Source of the DNA: Fibrobacterota bacterium | GTDB lineage: Bacteria; Fibrobacterota; Fibrobacteria; UBA11236 | DNA: 46,051 nucleotides | Direction of reading: 5' to 3' | Assembly: GCA_023249635.1 (NCBI GenBank) | Contig: JAHFCH010000023.1 | Span: 1-46,051, forward strand | Translations under genes and position numbers: made by a program | The notes under the pieces: model-generated | Databases searched by the model: none | What the model was told of the DNA's origin: nothing | Seen by the model: the letters and a program-made list of their open reading frames with translations, nothing else | Shown here: one piece after another, positions 24,937-33,203 of the stretch | Layout: each line of letters begins with the position of its first letter | How positions within the stretch are numbered: the stretch's first letter is position 1

Positions 24937-25040
24937 GTCGAATCCTTTGCGAATGCGGGTGAATCAGGCGGGGCCGTCCGGGGCCGGCGCATGCGGGCAA
25001 ATAAAGCACTCGGGGGCGGACCCCGCAACCCCGCCCCGTG

Positions 25041-25057
25041 CAAATGCTGTGCATTTG
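25041..25057. promoter_or_regulatory. Perfect palindrome in the divergent rsmB/secreted-protein promoter region
   Basis: CAAATGC-TGT-GCATTTG is a 7-bp perfect inverted repeat between two divergent genes, 68 nt before the preferred rsmB start. It may be an operator. If translation instead starts at the GTG at 25038, it would be coding. Confidence 0.35.
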
Positions 25058-25124
25058 TTGGCGAACATTTTCGCGGGCCGCGGCATTAGCTAACTTTCGC
25101 CCGAACCCATCCGATCGGAAGTTC

Positions 25125-26459
25125 GTGCAAGGTTACGCATCGCGCGAAGCCGCTTTGGCCATCCTCCTGGAGCAAGAGGCCACGGGCGCCTTCCTCAAGG
25201 ATCTTTTCCCCCGCTTCACTTCCGATCTGGCGAAACCGGATCGAGGTCTGGTCCGGGAAATCTGCTTGGGTGTAATCCGCAATCGCAGCCTGCTCGACTA
25301 CAACATCGATGCCTACGCGACCAAGAAGCCCGGGCCCGGCGCCCTGCGCGCCTTGCTGCGCATTTCCGCCTACCAACTTCTGTTCCTGGACACGCCCGCC
25401 TTCGCAGCCGTGAACCTGGGGGTTGAACTCGCCAAGCAACGGCTGGGCAAGCATCAAGGCGGTTTCGTGAACGCGGTGCTCAAGAAGCTCGCCGCCGCCG
25501 GCAAGTTGGTGCCGCCGGGGGAAACCCTGAAAGCGCAAGCCGTGGCCTTCTCGCATCCCGAATGGTTGGTTCGCCGCTGGCATAAGCGCCTCGGTCCCTT
25601 GGGCGTGCGCCGCGCCCTGGAGCGCAACAATCAAGAGGCACCGCATTACCTGCGCGTCAATCCCGTCCGGGCCACCGTGGCCGAAGCCCAAGCCGCGCTT
25701 ACCGCCCTGGGCGTCACCGCCGATCCCGATCCGGAAGCGCCGTTCTTCCTGCGCCTATCCGGCGACGGCGCAGGCGAGGCCGCCTTGCATTCCGATCTTT
25801 TCGCGCGCGGGGCGCTCTCCTTCCAGGATCCCGCCGCGGCCCTGATCGCGCGCCTGGCCGCGTGGCAGCCCTCCGAATCCCTGCTCGATCTCTGCTCCGC
25901 GCCCGGAGGCAAGGCCGCCTGCCTGCTCGAATCCGTCTGGCCCTCCGCGCCCGCCGGTCCCGTGGTCTGCAATGACATCTCCTTCCGCCGCTTGCGGCGC
26001 ATCCGCGATGCCATCGATCGCCTGGGCCATGGGCGCCTCGCTCCCCTCGTCATGGATCCCGCGCGCCCCGCCTTGCGTGCCTTTTTCGACTGCATTGTGG
26101 TCGATGCCCCTTGCAGCAACCTCGGGGTCATCCGCCGGCGTCCCGAAGCCCGCTGGCGCCATGGCCCGGAAGACTTCTCCCGCTTGGCCGCGGTACAACG
26201 CGACTTGTTGGCCTCGGCCGCCCGGCTCGCCTCCCCCCTGGGCCGTATCGTATACGCTACCTGCAGCCCGGAAGAGGAAGAGACCATCGAGGTGGTCCGC
26301 GCCTTTTTGGCCGAACATCCGGATTGGAAATTGGACCCGGCTTCGGGCTTTTTACCCGCCTGGGCGGTCAAACAGGAATGCCTTTGGCTGCACCCCGGAG
26401 AGAGCGAATACGACGGGTTCTTCGCCGCCCGGCTGGTCCGGGAAAAATCTATCGTTTGA
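25125..26459 (+). CDS. rsmB: 16S rRNA (cytosine-967-C5)-methyltransferase
   Basis: A 444-aa RsmB. The N-terminal NusB-like RNA-binding domain covers about residues 1-135 (ALAILLEQE...GGFVNAVLKKL). The methyltransferase domain has LLDLCSAPGGKAA near 254-266, DAPCSNLGVIRRRPE with Cys330, and ATCSPEEEE with the nucleophile Cys380, positions close to those of E. coli RsmB. I prefer GTG 25125 because the frame upstream (GTG 25038) encodes about 29 residues unlike the family. It modifies C967 of 16S rRNA in the cytoplasm. Confidence 0.92.
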   Translation: MQGYASREAALAILLEQEATGAFLKDLFPRFTSDLAKPDRGLVREICLGVIRNRSLLDYNIDAYATKKPGPGALRALLRISAYQLLFLDTPAFAAVNLGVELAKQRLGKHQGGFVNAVLKKLAAAGKLVPPGETLKAQAVAFSHPEWLVRRWHKRLGPLGVRRALERNNQEAPHYLRVNPVRATVAEAQAALTALGVTADPDPEAPFFLRLSGDGAGEAALHSDLFARGALSFQDPAAALIARLAAWQPSESLLDLCSAPGGKAACLLESVWPSAPAGPVVCNDISFRRLRRIRDAIDRLGHGRLAPLVMDPARPALRAFFDCIVVDAPCSNLGVIRRRPEARWRHGPEDFSRLAAVQRDLLASAARLASPLGRIVYATCSPEEEETIEVVRAFLAEHPDWKLDPASGFLPAWAVKQECLWLHPGESEYDGFFAARLVREKSIV

Positions 26460-26481
26460 TGGTGAATCGGGAGGATCGGGC

Positions 26482-28221
26482 GTGAAGGTATCCCAGCGAA
26501 CCGGCCTACGGGCCGTTTTTTCGGGCATTTTCCTGGTGGGTACGGTTGCGTCCGGGACGGGCTCGGCCGCCGACGCGCCTCAGCCCTGGGAACACGATGC
26601 AGGCGTTTCCGCCGAAACCGACTTCCTCCAGGATCGCCTGGACGAGCCCCAAAACAAATTCCTGCTCAATGGCCAAGAAGGCTTCCTGGCGGGCAAGGAT
26701 TTCTACCAGTCCATGGGCGATGCCATGCCTTTCCTGTGGCCGAGCCATCCTTATCTCCGCTTCGGTTCGGATCGCGGCTGGGAAAACGACAGTTCCACCT
26801 TCTCTTTCGAGGCCCAAGGCGCCAATGCCATCGGAGAAGGCGCCTCCCCCTTAAGCCAGGGTGAGATCTCCTGGTCCCCCCTGGAAGAATTGCGCCTGCA
26901 CCTGGGCCTGGACCAGAATGCGCTCTACTCCCAGGCCACCCTCCCCGCTCGCAAGAGCATTTCCACCGCCGAGAATAAAGGGGACTGGGCCTGGTACGGG
27001 GGCGATGCCCCCTTGAAAAGCCAGGCCAGCGTGGGGGGAGCCTACAGCCGTCGCGGTTCCACCATGGCGGCGCAGTATAACCAGGGCTGGTGGTGGACCA
27101 CCTCCCCGGTTTCGGGACAGGCCTATCCCTGGGAAGGCTTCAATGCCGAATTGCTCTACCACGAAGGGGAGGATTTCGATCTCACCCTGGTGGAACAGCA
27201 ATGGGATTCTCCCAGCCCCTTCCAGTTCTACAAATCCCACTGGCGCCGATCCGAGATCAATATGAGCTTTCTGGGCTCATCGGAAGGTTCTTGGCTATGG
27301 AGATTCGACATCGGCTACGAGCGGCGGGCCATGAATTCCCAGGGAGTGTTCCGGGAGTTCGAGGAGAAGACCTACCCTTTCCGCTTCCGTTATAGGCAGG
27401 ATTGGGGCGCACCCGATTCCATTCCGTTGCGGATGCTATCCCAGGGCCAAATCGGCTACCGGGAGGGCATGTTCCTGGCCCAACATGGCAGCGAGTTCCG
27501 GGAAAACCTGGGCACGCATCAGCCAATGCAGTTCTTGAAGGGGTACTACCGGTATCCTTTCAAGGGGTACACCATCGCCACCGAACAACTCACGGCAGAC
27601 TCCCAGTTTCTGGCGACGGTTACTCCGGGTAAGCAATCGCGCGGGTGGGTTAGCGGTGCCGAATACAAGGAGGTCCGGAAGCGATTCCTGGTCGGAATTT
27701 CCGGGGAGTATGCCATGGAATGGGAGCTCCCCCTCTTCGAGGGCGCCTTGCTGGATACCGTGGGAGGCGTAATGCGCCGGCAGGGTGGCTATATGGGGAG
27801 CAACTACCTGCTGCAGAATTCCACCGGGAAGGTCTTCGCCTCCGGCAACCTGACGCCGAAAGGAAACTGGCGGATGCAGGCGGGAATGCGGGAGTTCTGG
27901 GGTCACGATGCGGACCAGATTGAATTCCTGCCCTCCCCTTGGTGGGGTTTGGCCGGTGCCGGCTATGCGTTCCCCAGTAAAACCCGCCTGGATGCCCAGG
28001 TTGCCTACCTGGGACCCAAGGAAGTCCGGGGCTGGGGCCCCACTTTCAAGGTGGACTCCCATTGGGAAAACAACTTTTCCCTCACCCAAACCCTCTTTTC
28101 GGACGATTTCAAATTCGTAGTTGCCGCTTTACATGCCTTTGGGGCCGATTTCCGGGAACAGCCAAACGGCAATCCCCTCCGATTCCGCATCGCGGCCGGA
28201 CTTCAGGGCTCAATCGAGTAA
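26482..28221 (+). CDS. Probable outer-membrane beta-barrel protein
   Basis: A 579-aa protein starting at GTG 26482, supported by GGGAGGA six bases upstream. A signal peptide covers residues 1-30 (FLVGTVASGTGSAADA). The rest is rich in alternating aromatic/polar strands with many Gly, Trp and Tyr residues (WEGFNAELLYHEG, FRFRYRQDWG, GRFRMQAGMREFWG-like segments), as in transmembrane barrels. I see no TonB box or plug domain and no named family. The same frame is open upstream to 25972, but that part is antisense-free shadow over rsmB. It follows rsmB by 22 nt and may be co-transcribed. Confidence 0.65.
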   Translation: MKVSQRTGLRAVFSGIFLVGTVASGTGSAADAPQPWEHDAGVSAETDFLQDRLDEPQNKFLLNGQEGFLAGKDFYQSMGDAMPFLWPSHPYLRFGSDRGWENDSSTFSFEAQGANAIGEGASPLSQGEISWSPLEELRLHLGLDQNALYSQATLPARKSISTAENKGDWAWYGGDAPLKSQASVGGAYSRRGSTMAAQYNQGWWWTTSPVSGQAYPWEGFNAELLYHEGEDFDLTLVEQQWDSPSPFQFYKSHWRRSEINMSFLGSSEGSWLWRFDIGYERRAMNSQGVFREFEEKTYPFRFRYRQDWGAPDSIPLRMLSQGQIGYREGMFLAQHGSEFRENLGTHQPMQFLKGYYRYPFKGYTIATEQLTADSQFLATVTPGKQSRGWVSGAEYKEVRKRFLVGISGEYAMEWELPLFEGALLDTVGGVMRRQGGYMGSNYLLQNSTGKVFASGNLTPKGNWRMQAGMREFWGHDADQIEFLPSPWWGLAGAGYAFPSKTRLDAQVAYLGPKEVRGWGPTFKVDSHWENNFSLTQTLFSDDFKFVVAALHAFGADFREQPNGNPLRFRIAAGLQGSIE

Positions 28222-28255
28222 AAACGGGTATTTTGGTCGAAAACGGGGCTATCGA

Positions 28256-29020
28256 CTACTGGATTGCGACCAGCTGCTCGGCAGAAGGTCCCCGATCCAA
28301 GCGATGGGACTTGGCCTTGAGCTCCATGACGAACAGTTCCGGGGTCCAAGCGGTGCGTTGGCAGTACTCGGAAGGCGATTCAACCACGGGCTCCGTTTCC
28401 ATTTTCTGGCCGGCTTTCAGGTGCACTTTGGCCAAAGGGGCCGACCATCCGGGGGGATCGGGCACATCGGGAGCCGCCAGGGCGCGATTCGCGATGAAAC
28501 CGAAGCAGGTGCCTTTGCCGTCGGCCTTGCGGCTTTCCACCAGGCTCCAGCCATTTCCCAGGTCACTGAGTACCGCGACCTCATCATTATGGCTGAAATG
28601 GCCCAAAACAGAGGATTTCTTGGAAGGATACTTGCGGAATTGCACGGCGGCCCATTTGACTTTGGCCTTTTTGCCCACGCTGGGGGAGGGGTTTTCCTTC
28701 TTCCACTGTTCCAGGAGTTCGCTGGCCGGGAAGGTAAGCAGGTAGGCTGCCATGAAAGCCGTGTCGCCGGATTGGGTTTCCACTTGCACCCATTTACCCA
28801 CCACCTTGATGACATGGAGGGGTTCGTCCTGGATGCGGACGCCGATGATCTTGGACTCGAGGGAAGGACCGGAACGGAGGCGCGCTGCGTCGACCTTTAC
28901 CTTGGCGGTGCAGTTCCCGATGGCGATGGGGTTGTCGGGCAAGGACAGGGAGGCGAAGTTATTATCCGGAGCGGCATGGGCAGCCCCCAACATTCCCAAA
29001 CACATGAGGAGCTTACGCAC
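28256..29020 (-). CDS. Secreted protein with two SH3-like domains
   Basis: A 254-aa protein from GTG 29020, supported by AGGGAG seven bases upstream and a TATAAT promoter at 29079-29084; an ATG at 29098 lies upstream of that -10 and cannot be used. A signal peptide covers residues 1-17 (LGMLGAAHA). The first bacterial SH3 domain (about 35-95) has VDAARLRSGPSLESKIIG and WVQVE; a second (about 120-180) has VQFRKYPSKKSSVLGHF and GWSLVE. Such SH3b pairs usually bind cell-wall peptides in the periplasm. The C-terminal 60 residues are not recognised. Confidence 0.72.
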   Translation of the reverse strand: MRKLLMCLGMLGAAHAAPDNNFASLSLPDNPIAIGNCTAKVKVDAARLRSGPSLESKIIGVRIQDEPLHVIKVVGKWVQVETQSGDTAFMAAYLLTFPASELLEQWKKENPSPSVGKKAKVKWAAVQFRKYPSKKSSVLGHFSHNDEVAVLSDLGNGWSLVESRKADGKGTCFGFIANRALAAPDVPDPPGWSAPLAKVHLKAGQKMETEPVVESPSEYCQRTAWTPELFVMELKAKSHRLDRGPSAEQLVAIQ

Positions 29021-29078
29021 GGTGGCACTCCCTTTCGGACGGTCGGCTTCATTACGGGTTCGTAGAAGCGCTTTAAAA

Positions 29079-29108
29079 ATTATAGGGCTCGGGCTCATTA
29101 CGGATCAA
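29079..29108 (-). promoter_or_regulatory. Promoter of the SH3-domain gene
   Basis: On the minus strand TTGATC (29103-29108), an 18-nt spacer and a perfect TATAAT (29079-29084). Predicted start near 29072 gives a leader of about 50 nt before GTG 29020. Confidence 0.5.
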
Positions 29109-29222
29109 GTGGACGTGCGCGGGAAAGGCGGAAGTAACACCATGATTTTTGGGGTATTTCAGGAAGCAGGGAAAGAGCGGAGCCGGATTGCCGCCGGCCC
29201 GGTCAAAGGTTAGATATCGCCC

Positions 29223-30359
29223 ATGCCCGCCACCCGTCCCATCCTCTTCATCACCCGCAATTTCCCTCCCACCCGGGGCGGGATCGAGACCATGGCCCTT
29301 GAGCTTGTGAAGCAGGCCCTCGCCGAGGGCGAAACCATGGTGGTGCTGCATATCGGGCAACCCCCGCGCTACCAGCCCCCCGATGGCTTGCGGGCCTACC
29401 ATCATGCCCCGGGTACGGGGCGTTGGCCTGCCCTGTTGGTCTCCCTGCTGTGGGTGCCTTGGCTCACGCTGCGCCATCGGCCCCGGCTGCTGGTTAACAT
29501 GCAGGTTACTTCGGCGCCGGGCAGCCTGCTCGCGAAGCTGCTTACCGGCGTTCCCTACATCGTCCTGTGCATGGGCCTGGAAATACTGCCCGGAGGCATC
29601 CCGCCCTGGCGATGGTTGCGGGGCGTCGCCCTGCGAGCGGCCAAGCGCGTCATCAGCATCAGCCGGTTCACGGATTCCCTGGCCGCGGCCTTCCGCGTTC
29701 CCGCCCAGCGTCGCGAAGTGATCAATCCCGGCACGCGCCAATTCCCGGACATTCCCCCGCGCGCGCGGGAGACCTTGTTCGGCGCGGGGTCCGCCGAGCG
29801 TTATCTGGTGCTATCGCTTTCGCGCCTGGTACCGCGCAAAGGCATCGACAAGGCCATCGAAGCCGTAGCCCTGGCCGCGCGCGCGTGCCCGCGCATCCTG
29901 CTCTGCGTGGGCGGCTCCGGTCCCGATCTCGATCGCCTCAAGGCTTTGGTCGCGTCCCTGGGCGCGGAAAACCACGTTCGCTTTCTGGGCCGCATCGCCG
30001 AGGCGGATATGGGGCCGTGCTATGCCAATGCCGATCTGTTCGTATTGCCCAGCCGCGCGTCGATCAATCCCCCCGATGCCGAAGGCTTCGGTATCGTGTT
30101 CCTGGAGGCGGGCGCTTGCGGCACGCCCTCGGTGGGCGGCGCGAGCGGTGGGGTGCCCGATGCCGTGCTCGACGGCAAGACCGGATTCCTAGTTGACCCG
30201 GAGAACGCTCCGGCCATCGCGGAAAAGATCCTTCAGTTGGAACGGGAACCCGCCTTGCGGGCGGAGATGGGACGCGCCGCGAAGGAATTCGCCCTGGCTT
30301 CCAGCTGGGACAAGGCCTGCGGACGTTACCTGGCGGCCTTCCGGATCGTGGCCGGCTGA
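29223..30359 (+). CDS. GT4-family glycosyltransferase
   Basis: A 378-aa GT-B enzyme. The N-terminal RNFPPTRGGIETMALEL (residues 14-30) is the acceptor-side Gly-rich loop. The donor domain has LSRLVPRKGIDKAIEAV near 200-216 and the E-x7-E region DAEGFGIVFLEAGACG near 281-296, then GGVPDAVLDGKTGFLVDP. It is a paralogue of the GT4 at 35494-36603, sharing the EGFGIV(F/Y)LEAGAC and GGVPDAV blocks, and is PimB-like. It should transfer a sugar to a lipid-linked or glycan acceptor on the cytoplasmic side. Donor unknown. It diverges from the SH3 gene. Confidence 0.88.
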   Translation: MPATRPILFITRNFPPTRGGIETMALELVKQALAEGETMVVLHIGQPPRYQPPDGLRAYHHAPGTGRWPALLVSLLWVPWLTLRHRPRLLVNMQVTSAPGSLLAKLLTGVPYIVLCMGLEILPGGIPPWRWLRGVALRAAKRVISISRFTDSLAAAFRVPAQRREVINPGTRQFPDIPPRARETLFGAGSAERYLVLSLSRLVPRKGIDKAIEAVALAARACPRILLCVGGSGPDLDRLKALVASLGAENHVRFLGRIAEADMGPCYANADLFVLPSRASINPPDAEGFGIVFLEAGACGTPSVGGASGGVPDAVLDGKTGFLVDPENAPAIAEKILQLEREPALRAEMGRAAKEFALASSWDKACGRYLAAFRIVAG

Positions 30360-30429
30360 TCGACGTAGTTATAGAGCCGGAAGCACGGGCAATACCGCCC
30401 CCCGGTAAAGGAAAGCGAAGGAGTCTGCT

Positions 30430-30867
30430 ATGAAGGTCCTGGTATTCGTCAAAGCCACCAAGAATTCCGAAGCCGGCCTGATGCCCAGCGAGAAACTGAT
30501 GACGGACATGGGAAAATTCAACGAAGAGCTGGTGAAGGCCGGGATCATGCAGGCGGGAGAAGGTTTGCATCCTTCCTCCAAGGGCAAGCGTGTCCGCATT
30601 TCCACGGGCGGAAGCCGCATCGTGGTCGACGGTCCCTTCACGGAAACCAAGGAGCTGGTTGCGGGCTTCTGGATTTGGAAAGTGAAGTCGATGGAAGAAG
30701 CCGTGGAATGGGCCCGCCGTTGCCCGGACCCGATGCCCGGCGAGGATGGCGAGCTGGAACTCCGCCCCGCCTTCGAGATGGAGGATTTCGGCGAAGCCTT
30801 CACGCCCGAGTTGCGCGCCCACGATGAGAAGTTGCGCGCCGAAGTCGAGCGTCAGCAGAAGAAGTAG
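30430..30867 (+). CDS. YCII-related (DGPF) domain protein
   Basis: A 145-aa protein of the PF03795 family, with the hallmark VVDGPFTETKE at residues 65-75 and a ferredoxin-like alpha/beta fold pattern. AAGGAG precedes the ATG at optimal distance. Family knowledge: members include DGPF proteins often paired with extracytoplasmic-function sigma factors, but none is adjacent. The C-terminal 30 residues are a charged helix (HDEKLRAEVERQQKK). It ends four bases from the convergent methyltransferase gene. Function unknown. Confidence 0.82.
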   Translation: MKVLVFVKATKNSEAGLMPSEKLMTDMGKFNEELVKAGIMQAGEGLHPSSKGKRVRISTGGSRIVVDGPFTETKELVAGFWIWKVKSMEEAVEWARRCPDPMPGEDGELELRPAFEMEDFGEAFTPELRAHDEKLRAEVERQQKK

Positions 30868-30871
30868 CCGG

Positions 30872-31687
30872 TTACTCCGCCGTGAAAGCGCCGAAGTCCG
30901 GCTTGTGCCGGTGGCCCTTGGTGAGGAAGGCCTTGTTGCGCTCGTAATGGTTCTCGGCGCTGTAAGGCGTCAGGAATTTATCCTTCACGAGATCTTCGCG
31001 CACGAAGAACGCGTTCACGCCGGTATAATCGCAACCCACCAGCTTATAGCCCTTTTGCGCGCCCAGCAGTTCCAGCGACTTGAGGCTGGAGTTGTAGTAG
31101 ACCGAACCGTTCCAGATATGGTTGGGATTGTACTTCATGATCCAGCGCGTGGGCGGGCGGAAGATGCCGTTGAATTCCATGCATACCGCGCGCGGCCGGA
31201 AATTCTTGATGGCCTTCCAGATCCAGTAATCGTTGCCGTCGAGATCGATGGAGAGGAAATCCGGCTCGGCGGGGACTCCGCCTTCCGTGAACAGGCTTTC
31301 CACGTTCTCGGCGTTTATGAAGGCCCGCTGGAATTTCAGCCGGCCGTCGGAAATCAGGGACGCGAACTTGTCCTGGATCAGCTCCGCGTTCTCTTTGCTG
31401 CCGTCCATCCATAGACCTTGCCAGCCGTTCACCAGTAGCAAAGCGCTGTTGTTCTCCAGCCCGTTACCGCAGCCGAATTCCACGAAGCGTTTGTTCGTGG
31501 TGCCGATGCGGTTGAAGATCTCCTCGATGATGCCGTCTTCGCCGTGCTGCGAGAACGTCTGGAACTCGGAGCCGTTGAGGCGGAGGGGATCTTGATACCG
31601 GGGATGCTGGCGCAGGTTGCGCTCGAGGTATTCCTCGATGGCAACGTCGCGCATGTTCTTGAGATGGTGGAGTACGCGTCCTAGCAT
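30872..31687 (-). CDS. SAM-dependent methyltransferase, FkbM-like
   Basis: A 271-aa protein from ATG 31687; the frame continues far upstream only as a shadow of the flippase gene. FSQHGEDG lies at 45-52, the SAM site FVEFGCGNGLENN at 68-80 and the FkbM-like acidic strand FLSIDLDGNDYWIWKAI at 144-160, followed by AVCMEFNG. Such proteins occur in capsule and O-antigen loci and probably O-methylate a sugar. It starts 5 nt after the stop of the flippase gene, so it is the third gene of an Omp85-flippase-methyltransferase operon. Confidence 0.82.
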   Translation of the reverse strand: MLGRVLHHLKNMRDVAIEEYLERNLRQHPRYQDPLRLNGSEFQTFSQHGEDGIIEEIFNRIGTTNKRFVEFGCGNGLENNSALLLVNGWQGLWMDGSKENAELIQDKFASLISDGRLKFQRAFINAENVESLFTEGGVPAEPDFLSIDLDGNDYWIWKAIKNFRPRAVCMEFNGIFRPPTRWIMKYNPNHIWNGSVYYNSSLKSLELLGAQKGYKLVGCDYTGVNAFFVREDLVKDKFLTPYSAENHYERNKAFLTKGHRHKPDFGAFTAE

Positions 31688-31692
31688 GCTGG

Positions 31693-33189
31693 CTAAGGTA
31701 GCAAACTCGCGGCCCGGGCGCGTCGGCGGGCCAACCAGGCATTGCCGAACAGGGCCCATAGCACGCCCGCATAGGGCAGTACGAAGACCATGAACCAGGC
31801 GCCCCGCGAGATCAGGGAATCGACGCCGAAGCGGCGCCATAGCCAATAGGACAAGCCGGTGAGCGCGACCCCGGCCGCGAAATTGACGAAGACGGCGGCC
31901 CGCAGGGGTACCAGGCGGATGAGGTAGATGGTCTCGCCGAACCAGACCAGGTTGGTGAGCAGGATGGATAGCGATGTGCCGAGCGCGGCGCCGGCAATGC
32001 CGTAGCGGGGCACCAGGATGGGCGTGAACAAAAGGGCCAGCGCGAGGCAAATGAGATCGTTGACCATGGCCCAACGGCTCTTGCCCATGCCCAGCACCAC
32101 CACGCCGGATAGCCCCAGGTAGCCGATGATGATTAGGGTGAACGCGAAAATGAGCAGGGCCGGGCCGCCCTGCGCGTACTCGGGGCCGGAGAGCGCCAAG
32201 AGCGGTTGCGCGAAGAACGCCAGGAAGGCGAAGATGGGGATCTGCAAGGCCAGCGTGGTCTGTCCCGCGTGCAGGTAGGCGTCGCGGATATTCACGCTGT
32301 CGGCGCCGCGCTTGAGCTGCGCGATCACGGCCAACAGGATGTTGTCGAACGCCTGCCGGATGGTCTTGATGGAATTGGCGATGGAGAGCGCCAATCCGTA
32401 GATGCCGATGGCCTTGGGCGGCAGGAACAGGGCCAGGCACCAGATGTCCACGCGTTGCTGCAGCGAAAGCAGCACGTCGCGCGCGCCCATGGGCCAGGAG
32501 TAATGCCAGAGCACGGCCACGGCCTTTTCGGTATGCTCGGTCTCGGGACGCAAGGCGAGTTCGCGTTTCAGCGGCGCGGACAGCAGGCCGCTGGCGATCC
32601 ATCCCAGGATGCTGCCCATCAGGTAGAAGCCTGCCAGCATACGCACCTCATGCGAGAGGAAGGCCAGGGCGCAGGGCAGACCCAGGTAACACGCGGGGTA
32701 CAGGATGCCGCGCACCAGCACCTCGTGCTCCATTTTCTTGAAAGCCATGGACACGCCGAGATTGAGGTTGGTGAGCATGATGAAGGGGACGGCCGCCGCC
32801 ATCAACGCCAGGGATACCGGCTCGGTGAGCCCGCCGGGGGAGGGCTTGCCGAACCCGAGCAGGCGGTAGCCGGCGAACCCCAGCAATAGGCCAGCGCCGA
32901 TGAGGAACATGCGCTTGCGGATCCAGGTGAAGAAATGCGGCGGCGGGCGCGAACCATGGTGCCGCGACAGATACCAGATGACGCCCTTATCGAGACCGGC
33001 GCAGGCCAAGCGCATCACCGGCAGGAAGAGGGTGTTGAGGAAGATGTACTGACCCCACACGTGCACGCCGTAAAGGCGGGCGGCGAGCAGGGTGAGCAGG
33101 AACTCGGCGAGCTTGAAGCCGTTGCCGGCGAAGGAGATGGCGGCGCCGCGATTGATGTCGCGGCGGATGGTGTCTTTTTGTTCCGCCAT
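31693..33189 (-). CDS. Wzx-type lipid-linked oligosaccharide flippase (MOP superfamily)
   Basis: A 498-aa polytopic protein with about 12-14 hydrophobic segments. The N-terminus INRGAAISFAGNGFKLAEFLLTLLAARLYGVHVWGQY-like layout (residues 10-45) and IGIYGLALSIANSIKTIRQAFDNIL in the middle match RfbX/Wzx polysaccharide exporters. The ATG 33189 was chosen since upstream residues are Pro/Arg-rich and overlap the Omp85 gene. It should move lipid-linked glycan units across the inner membrane. It lies 14 nt after an Omp85-type barrel gene and 5 nt before a methyltransferase gene, a compact operon. Confidence 0.85.
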   Translation of the reverse strand: MAEQKDTIRRDINRGAAISFAGNGFKLAEFLLTLLAARLYGVHVWGQYIFLNTLFLPVMRLACAGLDKGVIWYLSRHHGSRPPPHFFTWIRKRMFLIGAGLLLGFAGYRLLGFGKPSPGGLTEPVSLALMAAAVPFIMLTNLNLGVSMAFKKMEHEVLVRGILYPACYLGLPCALAFLSHEVRMLAGFYLMGSILGWIASGLLSAPLKRELALRPETEHTEKAVAVLWHYSWPMGARDVLLSLQQRVDIWCLALFLPPKAIGIYGLALSIANSIKTIRQAFDNILLAVIAQLKRGADSVNIRDAYLHAGQTTLALQIPIFAFLAFFAQPLLALSGPEYAQGGPALLIFAFTLIIIGYLGLSGVVVLGMGKSRWAMVNDLICLALALLFTPILVPRYGIAGAALGTSLSILLTNLVWFGETIYLIRLVPLRAAVFVNFAAGVALTGLSYWLWRRFGVDSLISRGAWFMVFVLPYAGVLWALFGNAWLARRRARAASLLP

Positions 33190-33203
33190 GGGCGGGATAT
33201 AAA

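Noticed and set aside
25972-26481. 170-residue N-terminal extension of the outer-membrane barrel frame
   Set aside because: It overlaps rsmB in another frame and lacks domain content; GTG 26482 has a good Shine-Dalgarno and signal peptide.
31690-32602. Upstream 305 residues of the methyltransferase frame
   Set aside because: Arg/His/Pro-rich shadow of the flippase gene; the real start is ATG 31687.
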